NCBI GenBank assembly: GCA_964518505.1
Contig: CAZFGT010000003.1
Coordinates: 54,726-118,725, forward strand
Reading direction: 5' to 3'
DNA: 64,000 bases
From: DASPUH01 sp964518505
GTDB taxonomy: Bacteria > Chloroflexota > Limnocylindria > Limnocylindrales > CSP1-4
Shown: positions 1-7,983 of the stretch, in pieces
Layout: the number at the start of each line of letters is the position of its first letter
Position numbering within the stretch: the stretch's first letter is position 1
The notes under the pieces: model-generated
The model's database searches: none
What the model saw: the letters and a program-made list of their open reading frames with translations, nothing else
Told to the model about the DNA's origin: nothing
Position numbers and translations under genes: made by a program

Positions 1-283
1 ACAGCACGTAGAGGTAGCCGGGCGGGTAGTCGGCGAAGCCGGCGTTGGCGTAGAAGCCGCCGGGGCCGCCGTGGGCGAGCGTCAGGGCCCACGAGGTGAA
101 GCTGCCGATGTCGCTCTGGAAGCCAGAGCCCGGGAAGAGGACGTATGCGATGATGAGTCGCAACGCCAGCCCGACCAGGAGCAGGATGGCGATGGCGGGG
201 ATGGCCGAGGGCGACCCGTCCGAGCGTCTCGGCGCCGTGCGCCCCGGTGCGGCCTCACCCGGCCGAGGCGCTGTCGAGTCCAA
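1..283 (-). CDS. GT39/PMT-like membrane glycosyltransferase, N-terminal part (truncated by window edge)
   Basis: Only the N-terminal ~94 residues lie in the window; the gene runs off the left edge. A polar Arg/Pro-rich leader is followed by a hydrophobic helix and then a luminal-type loop containing FQSDIGSFTSWA and, about 30 residues later, DYPPGYLYVL. That spacing of an early acidic residue, an aromatic-rich stretch and a DYPPG segment is typical of polyprenyl-phosphate-sugar-dependent glycosyltransferases of the ArnT/PMT (GT39/GT83) type, which transfer sugars or mannose on the outer face of the membrane. I chose the TTG at 283 because AGGAGG lies 4 nt upstream and a TATACT box lies further upstream. 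It is divergent from the polytopic protein that follows. The family call is moderate and the donor sugar is unknown. Confidence 0.55.
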   Translation of the reverse strand, partial: MDSTAPRPGEAAPGRTAPRRSDGSPSAIPAIAILLLVGLALRLIIAYVLFPGSGFQSDIGSFTSWALTLAHGGPGGFYANAGFADYPPGYLYVL

Positions 284-306
284 CCGGCCTCCTGCACGAG
301 CGACGA

Positions 307-1710
307 GTGGCCCGCAGTATAGCAACGGCCCGCCCCGTTCCCCCGCCTCGCCCCAGGTCGGTCGCCGACCGTCTCCGCGCGCGGCTGGACGGCCTTGACC
401 CGACCTGGATCGGCGTCGCCGTGTTCGTCGCCGCGCTCGTCATCTACATCGCCTCGAATCCGGCGCGCCAGAACGTCTACGACCACTTCGTGTGGCAGGC
501 CGACGCCTACCTCCACGGCCGCTTCGCCATCACCTGGCCGGTCGTCACGGACGGGTTCCGCAACGACTACTTCCAGGACGTCTACCCGCTCCCCTCGGCG
601 CCGGGCTACGCGCTCCTGCCGTTCCCGCCGCTGCCGGCCGTGCTGCTCATCCCGTTCGTGGCCCTGGGCGGCCTGGGCACCGACGCGGCGCTCCTCGTGG
701 CCTGCCTTGGCGCGGTCAACGTGGCCCTCGCCTGGCGCCTTGCCTCGCACGTCACGGACGACCGCCTGGCGGCCCTCGTGGCGACCGCCTTCTACGGCTT
801 CGGGACGGTCGCCTGGTACGCGGCGATGCTGGGCAGCACGTGGTTCGCGGCCCACGTGGTGGCCAGCTTCTTCGTCTTCCTGGCCGTCACCCTCGCCGTC
901 GACGGCGAACAGCGCGACCGGGCACGGGCCGCCGTGCGGCGCCTGCCCTTCGACGGGCGGCAGTTCGTGGCCGGCCTCGTCTTCGGCGTGGCGGCGCTGG
1001 CGCGCCTGACGACCATCCTGGGCCTGCCGTTCTTCGTCGTCGTCGGCAGCGGGGGGAGCATCTGGCGACGGGGCCTCTCCGCCGCCCTCGGCGCAGCCAT
1101 CCCCGTCGCCGTCCTCCTGGCCTACAACCTGGCCTCGTCGGGCCAGCTCTTCGAGCCGGGCTACGACTACCTGTACCAGACCGAGACGGTACCCATCCCC
1201 GGCGGCCTCCTGGCCCAGGTCTTCCCGGCCCTCCAGGCCATCGGCTACCACCCCGGCACGTGGAGCGCGGAGGACCTGCATTACCTGCCCCAGAACCTGC
1301 TGATCATGCTGGCCTGGCTGCCCACGGTCCAGCCGCAGTGCGGGGTCGAGGGGCTCTTCTCCACCACCTGCGCGCTGATCCGGCCCGACCCGCTGGGCAT
1401 GAGCCTGCTGCTCACCAGCCCGGCCTACCTGCTGGCCATCCCGGCGCTCCTGGCCGACTGGCGCGACCGCCTCGTCATCGGCGCCACGGTGGCAGTAGCC
1501 GTGATCGCCGGGGCCGACCTGGTCCATTTCAGCCAGGGCTGGGTCCAGTTCGGCTACCGCTTCAGCAACGACTTCGCGCCGTTCGCCCTGATCCTGGTCA
1601 CGCTGGGTATCGCCCGGCTGGGGCTGCGCCGCGCCGTCGTGGGCCTGGTGGCCGCCTCGGTCCTCATCAACGCCTGGGGCGTCTTCTGGGGCGTGGCCCT
1701 GGGCTGGTGA
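307..1710 (+). CDS. Polytopic membrane protein, glycosyltransferase-like
   Basis: An integral membrane protein of about 467 residues with roughly ten hydrophobic segments. After a short Arg-rich N-terminus comes a first TM helix (GVAVFVAALVIYIAS) and then a large extracytoplasmic loop with aromatic and acidic residues (YDHFVWQADAYLHGRFA). This loop is the layout of GT-C fold glycosyltransferases or dolichyl-phosphate-mannose mannosyltransferase relatives. It is followed 21 bp later by a GT2 enzyme, so the pair may act in one lipid-linked glycan step: the GT2 makes the polyprenyl-P-sugar and this protein uses it. The start is uncertain. I use the in-frame GTG at 307; a GTG at 247 would also keep the frame but would overlap the divergent gene. 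No family-defining motif is complete, so the function is an inference. Confidence 0.6.
   Translation: MARSIATARPVPPPRPRSVADRLRARLDGLDPTWIGVAVFVAALVIYIASNPARQNVYDHFVWQADAYLHGRFAITWPVVTDGFRNDYFQDVYPLPSAPGYALLPFPPLPAVLLIPFVALGGLGTDAALLVACLGAVNVALAWRLASHVTDDRLAALVATAFYGFGTVAWYAAMLGSTWFAAHVVASFFVFLAVTLAVDGEQRDRARAAVRRLPFDGRQFVAGLVFGVAALARLTTILGLPFFVVVGSGGSIWRRGLSAALGAAIPVAVLLAYNLASSGQLFEPGYDYLYQTETVPIPGGLLAQVFPALQAIGYHPGTWSAEDLHYLPQNLLIMLAWLPTVQPQCGVEGLFSTTCALIRPDPLGMSLLLTSPAYLLAIPALLADWRDRLVIGATVAVAVIAGADLVHFSQGWVQFGYRFSNDFAPFALILVTLGIARLGLRRAVVGLVAASVLINAWGVFWGVALGW
316..325 (-). promoter_or_regulatory. Extended -10 promoter for the truncated glycosyltransferase
   Basis: On the minus strand the sequence reads TTGCTATACT: a TATACT -10 hexamer (316-321) preceded by TGC, an extended -10 arrangement. 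It lies about 33 nt upstream of the proposed TTG start and its AGGAGG. No good -35 is visible. Confidence 0.5.
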
Positions 1711-1718
1711 GGCGCCTC

Positions 1719-1724
1719 TATACT
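1719..1724 (+). promoter_or_regulatory. TATACT -10 box, probably giving a leaderless GT2 mRNA
   Basis: TATACT ends 7 nt before the ATG at 1732, so transcription starting the usual 6-8 nt downstream would begin at or next to the start codon. It sits in the short gap after the upstream gene's stop codon. Confidence 0.55.
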
Positions 1725-1731
1725 CGCCGCG

Positions 1732-2538
1732 ATGTCGAACCCTGACGGGGTGGCGGCCGCCCCGCCAGAGGCGAGCGCGGCCGTCGTGCCCGCCCTCTCC
1801 TACTTCTTCCCCGCCCACGACGAGGCCGAGAACATCGAGGCGCTCGTGGCCGAGGCCCTGGCTGCCCTGCCCGCCCTGGCCCAGCGCTTCGAGATCATCA
1901 CCGTCGACGACGGCAGCCGCGACGGCACGGGGGCCCTGGCCGACCGCCTGGCCGCCGAGCACCCCGACGTCGTGCGCGCCGTGCACCACGAGGTCAACCA
2001 GGGTTACGGGGCGGCCCTGCGCAGCGGCTTCCGGGCGGCGCGCTACCCGCTGGTGGGCTTCACCGACGGCGACCGCCAGTTCCGCGTGGCCGACCTGCGC
2101 TTGCTGCTCGACCGTCTCGAGGCGCCCGACGCCCCCGACGTGGTCGTGGGCTACCGCCTGCGGCGGGCGGACGCCACGGTGCGCCTCCTGTATGCCCGCG
2201 TCTACCGCTGGTGCCTGCGCCTCTTCTTCGGCCTGAACGTGCGCGACGTGGACTGCGCCTGCAAACTCTTCCGGCGCGAGGCCCTCACCGGCGTGCGGCT
2301 GGAGTCCGGCGGGGCGTTCCTCTCCGCCGAGCTGCTCATCAAGCTGCGCGCCCGCGGCGCCCGCCTGGCCCAGGTGGGCGTGCCGCATCACCCGCGCGTG
2401 GCAGGCCAGGCCTCGGGCGCCAACCCGCGGGTCGTCCTGCGCGCGGTGCGCGACTTCTGGCGCCTCCGTATCCGCCTGTGGGTGGCCCGCGACCGCGCCC
2501 TGGCGCGCGGGCTGCCGGTCCTCGGCAGCGAGGCCTAG
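1732..2538 (+). CDS. Family 2 glycosyltransferase, polyprenyl-phosphate mannosyltransferase (DPM1) type
   Basis: 268 residues with the GT2 hallmarks: PAHDEAENI near residue 28, the nucleotide-binding ITVDDGSRDGT near 56, NQGYGAALRSGF near 89, and the DXD-like FTDGDRQF near 110. The acceptor-side segment CKLFRR near 178 is typical of DPM1/polyprenyl-phosphate-sugar synthases. Such enzymes transfer a hexose from a nucleotide sugar to a polyprenyl phosphate on the cytoplasmic face. There is no C-terminal TM domain, so it would be peripheral. It follows a GT-C-like membrane protein, which fits a donor-synthesis and donor-use pair. Its 3' end overlaps the convergent BFN gene by 4 bp. The family is certain; the sugar is not known. 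Confidence 0.85.
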   Translation: MSNPDGVAAAPPEASAAVVPALSYFFPAHDEAENIEALVAEALAALPALAQRFEIITVDDGSRDGTGALADRLAAEHPDVVRAVHHEVNQGYGAALRSGFRAARYPLVGFTDGDRQFRVADLRLLLDRLEAPDAPDVVVGYRLRRADATVRLLYARVYRWCLRLFFGLNVRDVDCACKLFRREALTGVRLESGGAFLSAELLIKLRARGARLAQVGVPHHPRVAGQASGANPRVVLRAVRDFWRLRIRLWVARDRALARGLPVLGSEA

Positions 2539-3038
2539 CTCTCGCCCTCCGGCGGGTCGGGCACGTCCAGGGAGTTGACGAACTCGCGGAACACGGAGAG
2601 GCGCTCCTCGTCGATCGTGTCGGCCTCCGCCGGCGTCACGCCGGCGCGGTCCAGGACATCATCCGTGGCGTAGATGACGACGCCCGCCCGGAGGGCCAGG
2701 GCGATCGCGTCGCTCGAGCGGGCGTCGACGTCGACCGTCCGGTCGCCCAGCTCCATGATCAGCCGGGCACGGTAGGTCTCGTCGGCGAGCTCCGAGATGA
2801 TGACCTGCTTGAGCTGCACACCGAGCTCGTCGAGGGCGGTGGCGAAGAGGTCATGGGTCAGCGGCCGCTCGGGCACGACGCCCTGGAGCCGCCGGGCGAT
2901 GGCGTCCGCCTCGTTGGCCCCGACCCAGATGGGCAGGTAGCGGTCCCGGTCGGCTTCCTTGAGGATCACCACGTGCTGCGACGTCAGCATGTGGATCCGC
3001 ACGCTCTCGACGACCATCGCGTTCAGCCCTGGCGGCAT
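2535..3038 (-). CDS. Bifunctional nuclease family (DUF151/BFN) protein
   Basis: 167 residues matching the BFN/DUF151 family. The core includes VVILKEADRDRYLPIWVGANEADAI, with the family's conserved (L)PIWIG..EA.AI segment, then RPLTHDLFATAL, RSSDAIALALR near residue 110 and a short acidic tail. These proteins bind or cleave nucleic acid in vitro and are common in Actinobacteria and Chloroflexota, but their cellular role is poorly defined. The ATG at 3038 is supported by a TAGAAT box ending 7 nt upstream. It is convergent with the GT2 gene and lies downstream of the pseudo-PP2C gene in the same direction. Confidence 0.85.
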   Translation of the reverse strand: MPPGLNAMVVESVRIHMLTSQHVVILKEADRDRYLPIWVGANEADAIARRLQGVVPERPLTHDLFATALDELGVQLKQVIISELADETYRARLIMELGDRTVDVDARSSDAIALALRAGVVIYATDDVLDRAGVTPAEADTIDEERLSVFREFVNSLDVPDPPEGES

Positions 3039-3045
3039 GCGAGCG

Positions 3046-3051
3046 ATTCTA
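3046..3051 (-). promoter_or_regulatory. TAGAAT -10 box for the BFN gene (leaderless arrangement)
   Basis: Read on the minus strand, TAGAAT is separated from the ATG by 7 nt, so the transcript would start at the initiation codon. Confidence 0.5.
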
Positions 3052-3069
3052 CGCCCGGTCCGGCGTGGC

Positions 3070-5313
3070 TCAGCGCTTGGGGGTGGCCTTGGGCTTGGCC
3101 GTCGGCTTGGGCGTGATGTGCGGGCTCGGCGAGGGGCTGGCCGAGGGTGACGGCGAGGCGCCCGGGCCGGTGATGGCGGCCAGCGGGCTGACCATGACCT
3201 GGTCGGCGGTGATCCACACCAGCGCCGGCGGCTGGCCCGCCTTGCCCAGCACGACGGCCATGCCGCGCAGCCCGTCGAAGCCGGTGCCGCCGTCGGCCAC
3301 GAGGAACTGGCCGACGTAGCTGCCGTCGGTGCGCGAGAACTCGACGATGCGGGCGTGGCTGGAGTCCCACACCCACAGGCGGTCGGTCGGGGCGGCGCCC
3401 GTGGCGTTGAGCAGCCGGTAGTCGTGGCCGGGCCGCATGTCGCCCTGGTCGGGCGGGGTGTCCAGCGAGAACGAGCTCGCCTGGCCGCTGAAGTAGCGGG
3501 TCACACCGTCGCTGGCGAGGGTGAAGACGTAACCGTCCACGATGTCCAGGTCGTGCACGCCCGACAGGTCGGTGGGCACCGTCAGGTAGTCGGAACTGGT
3601 GACGTAGCCGCCGCCGGCCGCGGTGGGCTGGTAGCGCACGATCTGGCGCCCGGCCGGATCGACCGTGTAGAAGTTGTAGAGGCCGGTGTTGAAGTTGCGC
3701 AGGTAGGCCGCGATGGCCGACACGTCCGGGGCCAGGGGGGTCGGCGCGGTGATGGAGAGGCGCGCCAGCGTGCCGTCGCCCTTGGCGTCGGACGGCGCCC
3801 AGCGCCACAGGCCCTGCGCGGCATCCACGATCAGGACATCCGGCCCGGCCGTGGTCAGCAACCGCGGGGCGGCGATGCCCTTCTGGCCCTTCTGGACCAC
3901 GATCTTGGCCGTCCGCGCCGCGAGGTCGATGCGGATGACCGAGCCGTTGGCCGTGTCGACGATGTAGGCGGCGCCGTCGGGCCCGACGATGAGGCCCTGC
4001 AGGTCCGGGTTCGCGTCGATCTTGTCGAGGGTCAGGAGCGCCTGCGAGGTCGTGTAGCTGACGTCGTAGAGCTGGTCCAGCGCGCCCGACACCTGCCCCT
4101 TGAGGTCGACCAGGGCCGACGCCGGCGCTCCGAACGCGGTCGCCTGGGTGAGCTGATGCCACGCGTCCTGGAGGATGGTGTGGGCTCGCGTCGGCTCGTT
4201 GACCAGGAGGTTGCCGTTGGTCACCTGGGCCATGTCGTCGGTAGCGGCCTGGATGGCCTGCTGGGCGTTGCTCACGGCGGCCACGTTGGGACGGCTCAGC
4301 CCGCCGATGAACCAGACCACGCCGGCGAGGGCCACCAGCAGCACGAGGAAGCCCAGGAAGGCGATGGCCAGGCGCCGTTGCGAAGCGGTCCGGTCGGCCA
4401 ACGGCACGACGCGGCGGTAGGAGGTGCGGCGACGGGGCAGCAGGTCGGTCAGGTGCTCCATGGCGTCGGCGGCTGCCCCGGACATCGCCTCGCGGGCGAC
4501 CCGCGCCCCGCCCTGCACGGCGCTGGCGGCCCCCACGAGCGGGTCGGCCAGGGGGATCGGCGACCGGTCGGGCGCGCCCGCCAGCGGTTCGGCGGCCCGC
4601 ACGGGCACCAGCTTGCGGTCGGTCCGCGTGGCCGGCATCTCGGCCGCCTCCATGACCATGAGGGCGTCCGATTGCTCGCCGCCGCCGGCCACGAAGAGGT
4701 GGTGGAGGTGCTCCGCCGCCGACTGCGGGTGGAGCGTCACGGCGGCGTTCTTGATCTCCTCGAGGCCGACCGTGGTGGTCACGTTGTGGGCGCTCAGGAT
4801 CAGCGTGTCGCCGACGACCATGTCGCCGCGCCAGACGTCCACCTCGACCTCGCCGGCGGCCGGCAGGCCGGCCCCGCGCTCCTCCTCCGGGAGGGTCAGG
4901 AGGCGCGCCTGGCGCACCAGGAAGGCGTCCGCATCACCGATGGTCGCCACATACAGCTCGTGACCGCGGACGACCGCCACGGCCGCTCCGATGGCCCCCG
5001 CCGCCAGGCCGTGGCTCTCGCGGCCATGGCGCAGGCGCTGGTTGGCGCTGCGGACGGCCTTCTCGAGGCACACGGGGATGCCGGCTGATTCGTCGTAGTA
5101 GTACTGCCGCTCGATCGTCTCGGCGACCAGGCGCGTGGCCTCGCCGGCCCGGCTGCCGCTGCCCGGGCGGCCGGTCACGATGGCGTACAGGTTGCCCTTG
5201 GAGCGACTGGTGGAGCCGATCGTCGGCTCCTGCACGACGATCGTGTCGGGCGAGGTCGGCAGGCGGTCCGCGGCGGCCACGAGGCCCGGCTTGAGGTGCA
5301 GTCGGACGGCCAT
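3070..5313 (-). CDS. Membrane protein: degenerate PP2C-like domain, one TM helix, extracytoplasmic beta-propeller
   Basis: 747 residues in three parts. Residues ~1-250 align by eye with PP2C/PPM phosphatases: LYAIVTGRPGSGSRAGEATRLVAETI stands where active enzymes have LFAVADGMGGH, RGHELYVATIGDADAFLVR matches the GDSRAYL strand, and GDTLILSAHNVT matches GDRLLLCSDGLT. The metal-binding DG pairs are replaced (TG and HN) and the final DN is SD, so it is probably a pseudophosphatase. A single TM helix follows at ~315-340. The C-terminal ~400 residues have repeated strands such as DLQGLIVGPDGAAYIVD and DRLWVWDSSHARIVEFSRTDG, suggesting an NHL-type propeller. They end in a Ser/Pro then Pro/Lys-rich tail. 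The layout suggests a one-protein sensor linking outside binding to a cytoplasmic partner. The function is unknown. Confidence 0.7.
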   Translation of the reverse strand: MAVRLHLKPGLVAAADRLPTSPDTIVVQEPTIGSTSRSKGNLYAIVTGRPGSGSRAGEATRLVAETIERQYYYDESAGIPVCLEKAVRSANQRLRHGRESHGLAAGAIGAAVAVVRGHELYVATIGDADAFLVRQARLLTLPEEERGAGLPAAGEVEVDVWRGDMVVGDTLILSAHNVTTTVGLEEIKNAAVTLHPQSAAEHLHHLFVAGGGEQSDALMVMEAAEMPATRTDRKLVPVRAAEPLAGAPDRSPIPLADPLVGAASAVQGGARVAREAMSGAAADAMEHLTDLLPRRRTSYRRVVPLADRTASQRRLAIAFLGFLVLLVALAGVVWFIGGLSRPNVAAVSNAQQAIQAATDDMAQVTNGNLLVNEPTRAHTILQDAWHQLTQATAFGAPASALVDLKGQVSGALDQLYDVSYTTSQALLTLDKIDANPDLQGLIVGPDGAAYIVDTANGSVIRIDLAARTAKIVVQKGQKGIAAPRLLTTAGPDVLIVDAAQGLWRWAPSDAKGDGTLARLSITAPTPLAPDVSAIAAYLRNFNTGLYNFYTVDPAGRQIVRYQPTAAGGGYVTSSDYLTVPTDLSGVHDLDIVDGYVFTLASDGVTRYFSGQASSFSLDTPPDQGDMRPGHDYRLLNATGAAPTDRLWVWDSSHARIVEFSRTDGSYVGQFLVADGGTGFDGLRGMAVVLGKAGQPPALVWITADQVMVSPLAAITGPGASPSPSASPSPSPHITPKPTAKPKATPKR

Positions 5314-5322
5314 GGGGCGCCT

Positions 5323-5328
5323 AGTCTA
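5323..5328 (-). promoter_or_regulatory. TAGACT -10 box overlapping the dciA stop codon
   Basis: On the minus strand TAGACT ends 9 nt before the ATG at 5313. Its first three bases, TAG, are the dciA stop codon, so the promoter is built into the end of the upstream gene. Confidence 0.45.
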
Positions 5329-5700
5329 CACGCGCCCGTCCGGCGCTCCGCTGGCGGCTCCCGGTGGCCGGCCGGGTGGCCGTGGGGGCCGGACGACGAC
5401 CCGCAGCTCCCGCATGTGGCGGCCGCCGGGCGCCTGGGCGAAGGCCGCCAGCAGCTCGTCCGCCCGCAGGGCCAGTTCCTGGGCCACGATCGGCGACGGC
5501 GCCGCGGCCACGATGGTGCCGTCCTCACGGAGGTCAAGGAGTGTGCTGGCGCCGGCCGCGGCGGGCACCCGTTCGGCCACCAGCCGGCTCCAGGCCGCCA
5601 TCGCCCGGCCGCGCATGAGCGGCTCCTCCAGGCCCAGGGCCTGGGCGGCGGGTGGCAGGAGGTCGCCCAGGCGCCGCATCGGGCGACGACGATTCGTCAT
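5326..5700 (-). CDS. dciA: DUF721/DciA helicase-loading factor
   Basis: 124 residues of the DUF721/DciA family. MRRLGDLLPPAAQALGLEEPL, then MAAWSRLVAERVPAAAGASTL and DGTIVAAAPSPIVAQELALRADELLAAF, follow the family pattern of an N-terminal helix, a tryptophan strand and a C-terminal KH-like fold. DciA is the ancestral loader or recruiter of the replicative helicase DnaB in bacteria lacking DnaC/DnaI. Its place directly after recF in a dnaA-dnaN-recF cluster is the usual one in Actinobacteria and relatives. The ATG at 5700 overlaps the recF stop as ATGA, implying translational coupling. The C-terminal ~25 residues are Pro/Arg-rich. Confidence 0.85.
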   Translation of the reverse strand: MTNRRRPMRRLGDLLPPAAQALGLEEPLMRGRAMAAWSRLVAERVPAAAGASTLLDLREDGTIVAAAPSPIVAQELALRADELLAAFAQAPGGRHMRELRVVVRPPRPPGRPPGAASGAPDGRV

Positions 5701-6824
5701 GCGGCGGTCCGATCGACACGACCGGCGGTGACGCGCCAGGCGGTCGAGGCGGCCACGAGCTCGGGGTCCAGGTCGGCCAGGGCGGTCGTGGTGATGAAGG
5801 CCTGGGGCAGGGCCTGGATGCGGCGCACCAGGTGGGCCCGCCGCAGCGGATCGAGCTCGCTGAACACGTCGTCGAGCAGGAGCAGCGGTGGCTCGCCCTC
5901 CGGCGAGGTCAGCAGGTGGACCTCCGCCAGCTTGAGGGCCAGGATCGCCGTCCGTTGCTGGCCGCGCGAGGCGAACGCGGCCAGCGGCCGGTCGTCCAGC
6001 CGGAAGACGATGTCGTCGCGGTGGGGCCCGACCAGGGTGGCCCCGTTCCACAACTCCTTGTCGGCCGTCTCGGCCAGCCGGCGACGGATGGCGTCGGCCG
6101 GCGACTCGGATGCCTCGGCCGGCGCGTTCGTCACGTAGCCCATCGCCAGGCGGCCCTCGCCGGGTGCGATCTCGGCATGGGCCGCGGCCAGCGGCCCGTC
6201 CAGGTCGGCCAGCGTGGCCAGGCGGCCGGCCACGATGGCCCCGCCCTCGTCGACGAGGAGCGCGTCCCAGTAGGGCAGCTGGTCGCGGGTCGCGGTGCCC
6301 TCGCGGATGGCTCGCAGCAGGCTGTTGCGCTGGGCCAGGGCTCGACCGTACGTGGCAAGCGCCCGGCCGTGGCCCGGCGACCGCGCCGCGGCCAGGGCAT
6401 CAAGGGCGGCCCGCCGCAGGGCCGGCGAACCGACCACCAGGAGCATCTCCTCCGGCGCGAAGAGCACGACCCGCAGCGCCTGGCCCAGGGCCGGGGCGCG
6501 GCGCGGCACGCCATTGATGCGGATGCGCTTGCGGGCGGCCGTCCCCGCGGCGGGCCGCGGGATCACGACCTCCACGACATCGGGCCCGTGGGCCGGGCCG
6601 TGGCTCACCCCGGCCTCGAGGCGGGCCATGTCCCCCGACCAGGCCACCAGCTCGGGGTCCGCGGCCCGGTGCGAGCCGCCGCGGGCCAGGACGACGAGTG
6701 ACTCGACGAGGTTGGTCTTGCCCGCCGCGTTCGCCCCGTACAGGATCTGCGGTCCGGGCGGCGGCTCGACGACGAGTTCCTCGTAGCTGCGGAACCCCGT
6801 CACGACCAGGCGATCGACGCGCAT
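5697..6824 (-). CDS. recF: DNA replication and repair protein RecF
   Basis: 375 residues of the SMC-like RecF ATPase, which loads RecA at gaps with RecOR. Residues 1-38 read MRVDRLVVTGFRSYEEL followed by the Walker A motif GANAAGKTN (30-38). The ABC-type signature appears as SRGQQRT near 289 and Walker B as LLLLDDVFSELD near 317, with LVGPHRDD upstream. I start at the ATG at 6824: a GGAGGG lies 5 nt upstream and the protein then begins like other RecF proteins. Longer in-frame reading to 6905 would run into dnaN. It follows dnaN closely and overlaps dciA by 4 nt, so dnaN-recF-dciA is probably one unit. Confidence 0.93.
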   Translation of the reverse strand: MRVDRLVVTGFRSYEELVVEPPPGPQILYGANAAGKTNLVESLVVLARGGSHRAADPELVAWSGDMARLEAGVSHGPAHGPDVVEVVIPRPAAGTAARKRIRINGVPRRAPALGQALRVVLFAPEEMLLVVGSPALRRAALDALAAARSPGHGRALATYGRALAQRNSLLRAIREGTATRDQLPYWDALLVDEGGAIVAGRLATLADLDGPLAAAHAEIAPGEGRLAMGYVTNAPAEASESPADAIRRRLAETADKELWNGATLVGPHRDDIVFRLDDRPLAAFASRGQQRTAILALKLAEVHLLTSPEGEPPLLLLDDVFSELDPLRRAHLVRRIQALPQAFITTTALADLDPELVAASTAWRVTAGRVDRTAA

Positions 6825-6867
6825 CGCTGCCCTCCGGCGCGTGCGGGCACGGCCGGACCGCTGGCCG

Positions 6868-7983
6868 TCAGGACGGGGTGCGGACCGGCATGATGACGTG
6901 CACATAGCCCGGGTCGCCGACCGGCTTCATGACGCCCGGCGAGAGCGGCCCGCTGAACTCCAGGGCGACCTGCTCGGCGCGCACGTTCTGGAGCGCCTCC
7001 TGCAGGTAGCGGGCGTTGAAGGCGATCGTCATCGGCTCGCCTTCCACGGCCGCCTCGACCTGGCCCTCCGTGTCGCCCACATCGGCCGCGGCGGCGATGG
7101 TCAAGAGCCCGCTGGAGGCCTCCTCCACCCGCACCTTGACGACGTTGGCGGAGTTGCTGGCGATGAGCGCGGACACGCGCACGGCCTTCAGCAGAGCCTC
7201 GCGATCGACCACCGCCCGGGCGGTGAACGAGCTTGGCATGACCTGCTGGTAGTTGGGGAACTGGCCGTCGATGAGGCGGCTCACCAGCTCCGTACCTTCG
7301 AGGTGGAAGACGACCTGGTTCTTGGCCGGCGCCAGCAGGATGTCGACCGGGTCGTCCGTGTCGGTCAGCAGCCGCTCCAGCTCCATGTAGGTGCGGGCCG
7401 GGACGACCACGCTGGTCTCCTCCACGGGATCCAGGGTCGTCAGGGTCTTGACCGCGATGCGGTAGTTGTCGGCGGCCGCCAGGGTCACGCGGTCGCCCTC
7501 GAAGCGGGTCAGGACGCCGGTCAGGATCGGGCGGGCCTCGTCGGTGGCCGCGGCGAAGGCGACCTCGCTGAGCGCCTGGCGCAGGGCGCGCTGGCTGATG
7601 CGGGTCGTGGGCCGCTCGCCGGCGGCGGGGATGACCGGGAACTCCTCCGCGTCGATCCCCCGCAGGGTCGCCTTCTGGCGCCCGCAGTGCAGGCGCATGG
7701 TGCCGTCCTCGACCTCCAGGTCGACGCGTTCGGACGGCTGCAGGGAGTTGACCACGTCGGACATGAGGCGGGCCGGGACGGTCAGGGCGCCGTCCGTCTC
7801 GATGCGGCCGGGCACCCAGACGGTGATGCCGATCTCCAGGTTGGTGGCCGTCAGCTTGAGGCCGGCGTCCTCTGTTCGCAGCAGGACGTTGGCCAGGACG
7901 GGCAACGCGCTGCGGGAACTCACGGCCCGGCTGACGACCTGGAGGCCGCGCGCCAGGTTCTCCTGCATCACCGAGAGCTTCAC
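6868..7983 (-). CDS. dnaN: DNA polymerase III sliding clamp (beta subunit)
   Basis: 371 residues, the normal size for the beta clamp. It starts MKLSVMQENLARGLQVVSRAV and has three repeated clamp domains; LPVLANVLLRTE, GIDAEEFPVIP, LIDGQFPNYQQVMP and the C-terminal GDPGYVHVIMPVRTPS (P-x-x-Y..V-I-M-P-x-R) are family landmarks. The dimeric clamp encircles DNA and tethers polymerase III and repair factors. The start is a GTG at 7983 with a GGGAG element upstream. It lies on the far side of the DnaA-box region from dnaA, the Actinobacteria-like order dnaA-oriC-dnaN. Confidence 0.97.
   Translation of the reverse strand: MKLSVMQENLARGLQVVSRAVSSRSALPVLANVLLRTEDAGLKLTATNLEIGITVWVPGRIETDGALTVPARLMSDVVNSLQPSERVDLEVEDGTMRLHCGRQKATLRGIDAEEFPVIPAAGERPTTRISQRALRQALSEVAFAAATDEARPILTGVLTRFEGDRVTLAAADNYRIAVKTLTTLDPVEETSVVVPARTYMELERLLTDTDDPVDILLAPAKNQVVFHLEGTELVSRLIDGQFPNYQQVMPSSFTARAVVDREALLKAVRVSALIASNSANVVKVRVEEASSGLLTIAAAADVGDTEGQVEAAVEGEPMTIAFNARYLQEALQNVRAEQVALEFSGPLSPGVMKPVGDPGYVHVIMPVRTPS

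Noticed and set aside
82..2391. 769-residue minus-strand open frame over the first two glycosyltransferase genes
   Set aside because: Shadow of real genes in high-GC DNA: composition is repetitive His/Gly/Gln/Arg, no domain is recognisable, and the opposite strand encodes clear membrane and GT2 proteins.
3355..5088. 577-residue plus-strand frame opposite the pseudo-PP2C gene
   Set aside because: Antisense shadow with low-complexity sequence; the minus-strand frame carries a readable PP2C-like fold, TM helix and propeller strands.
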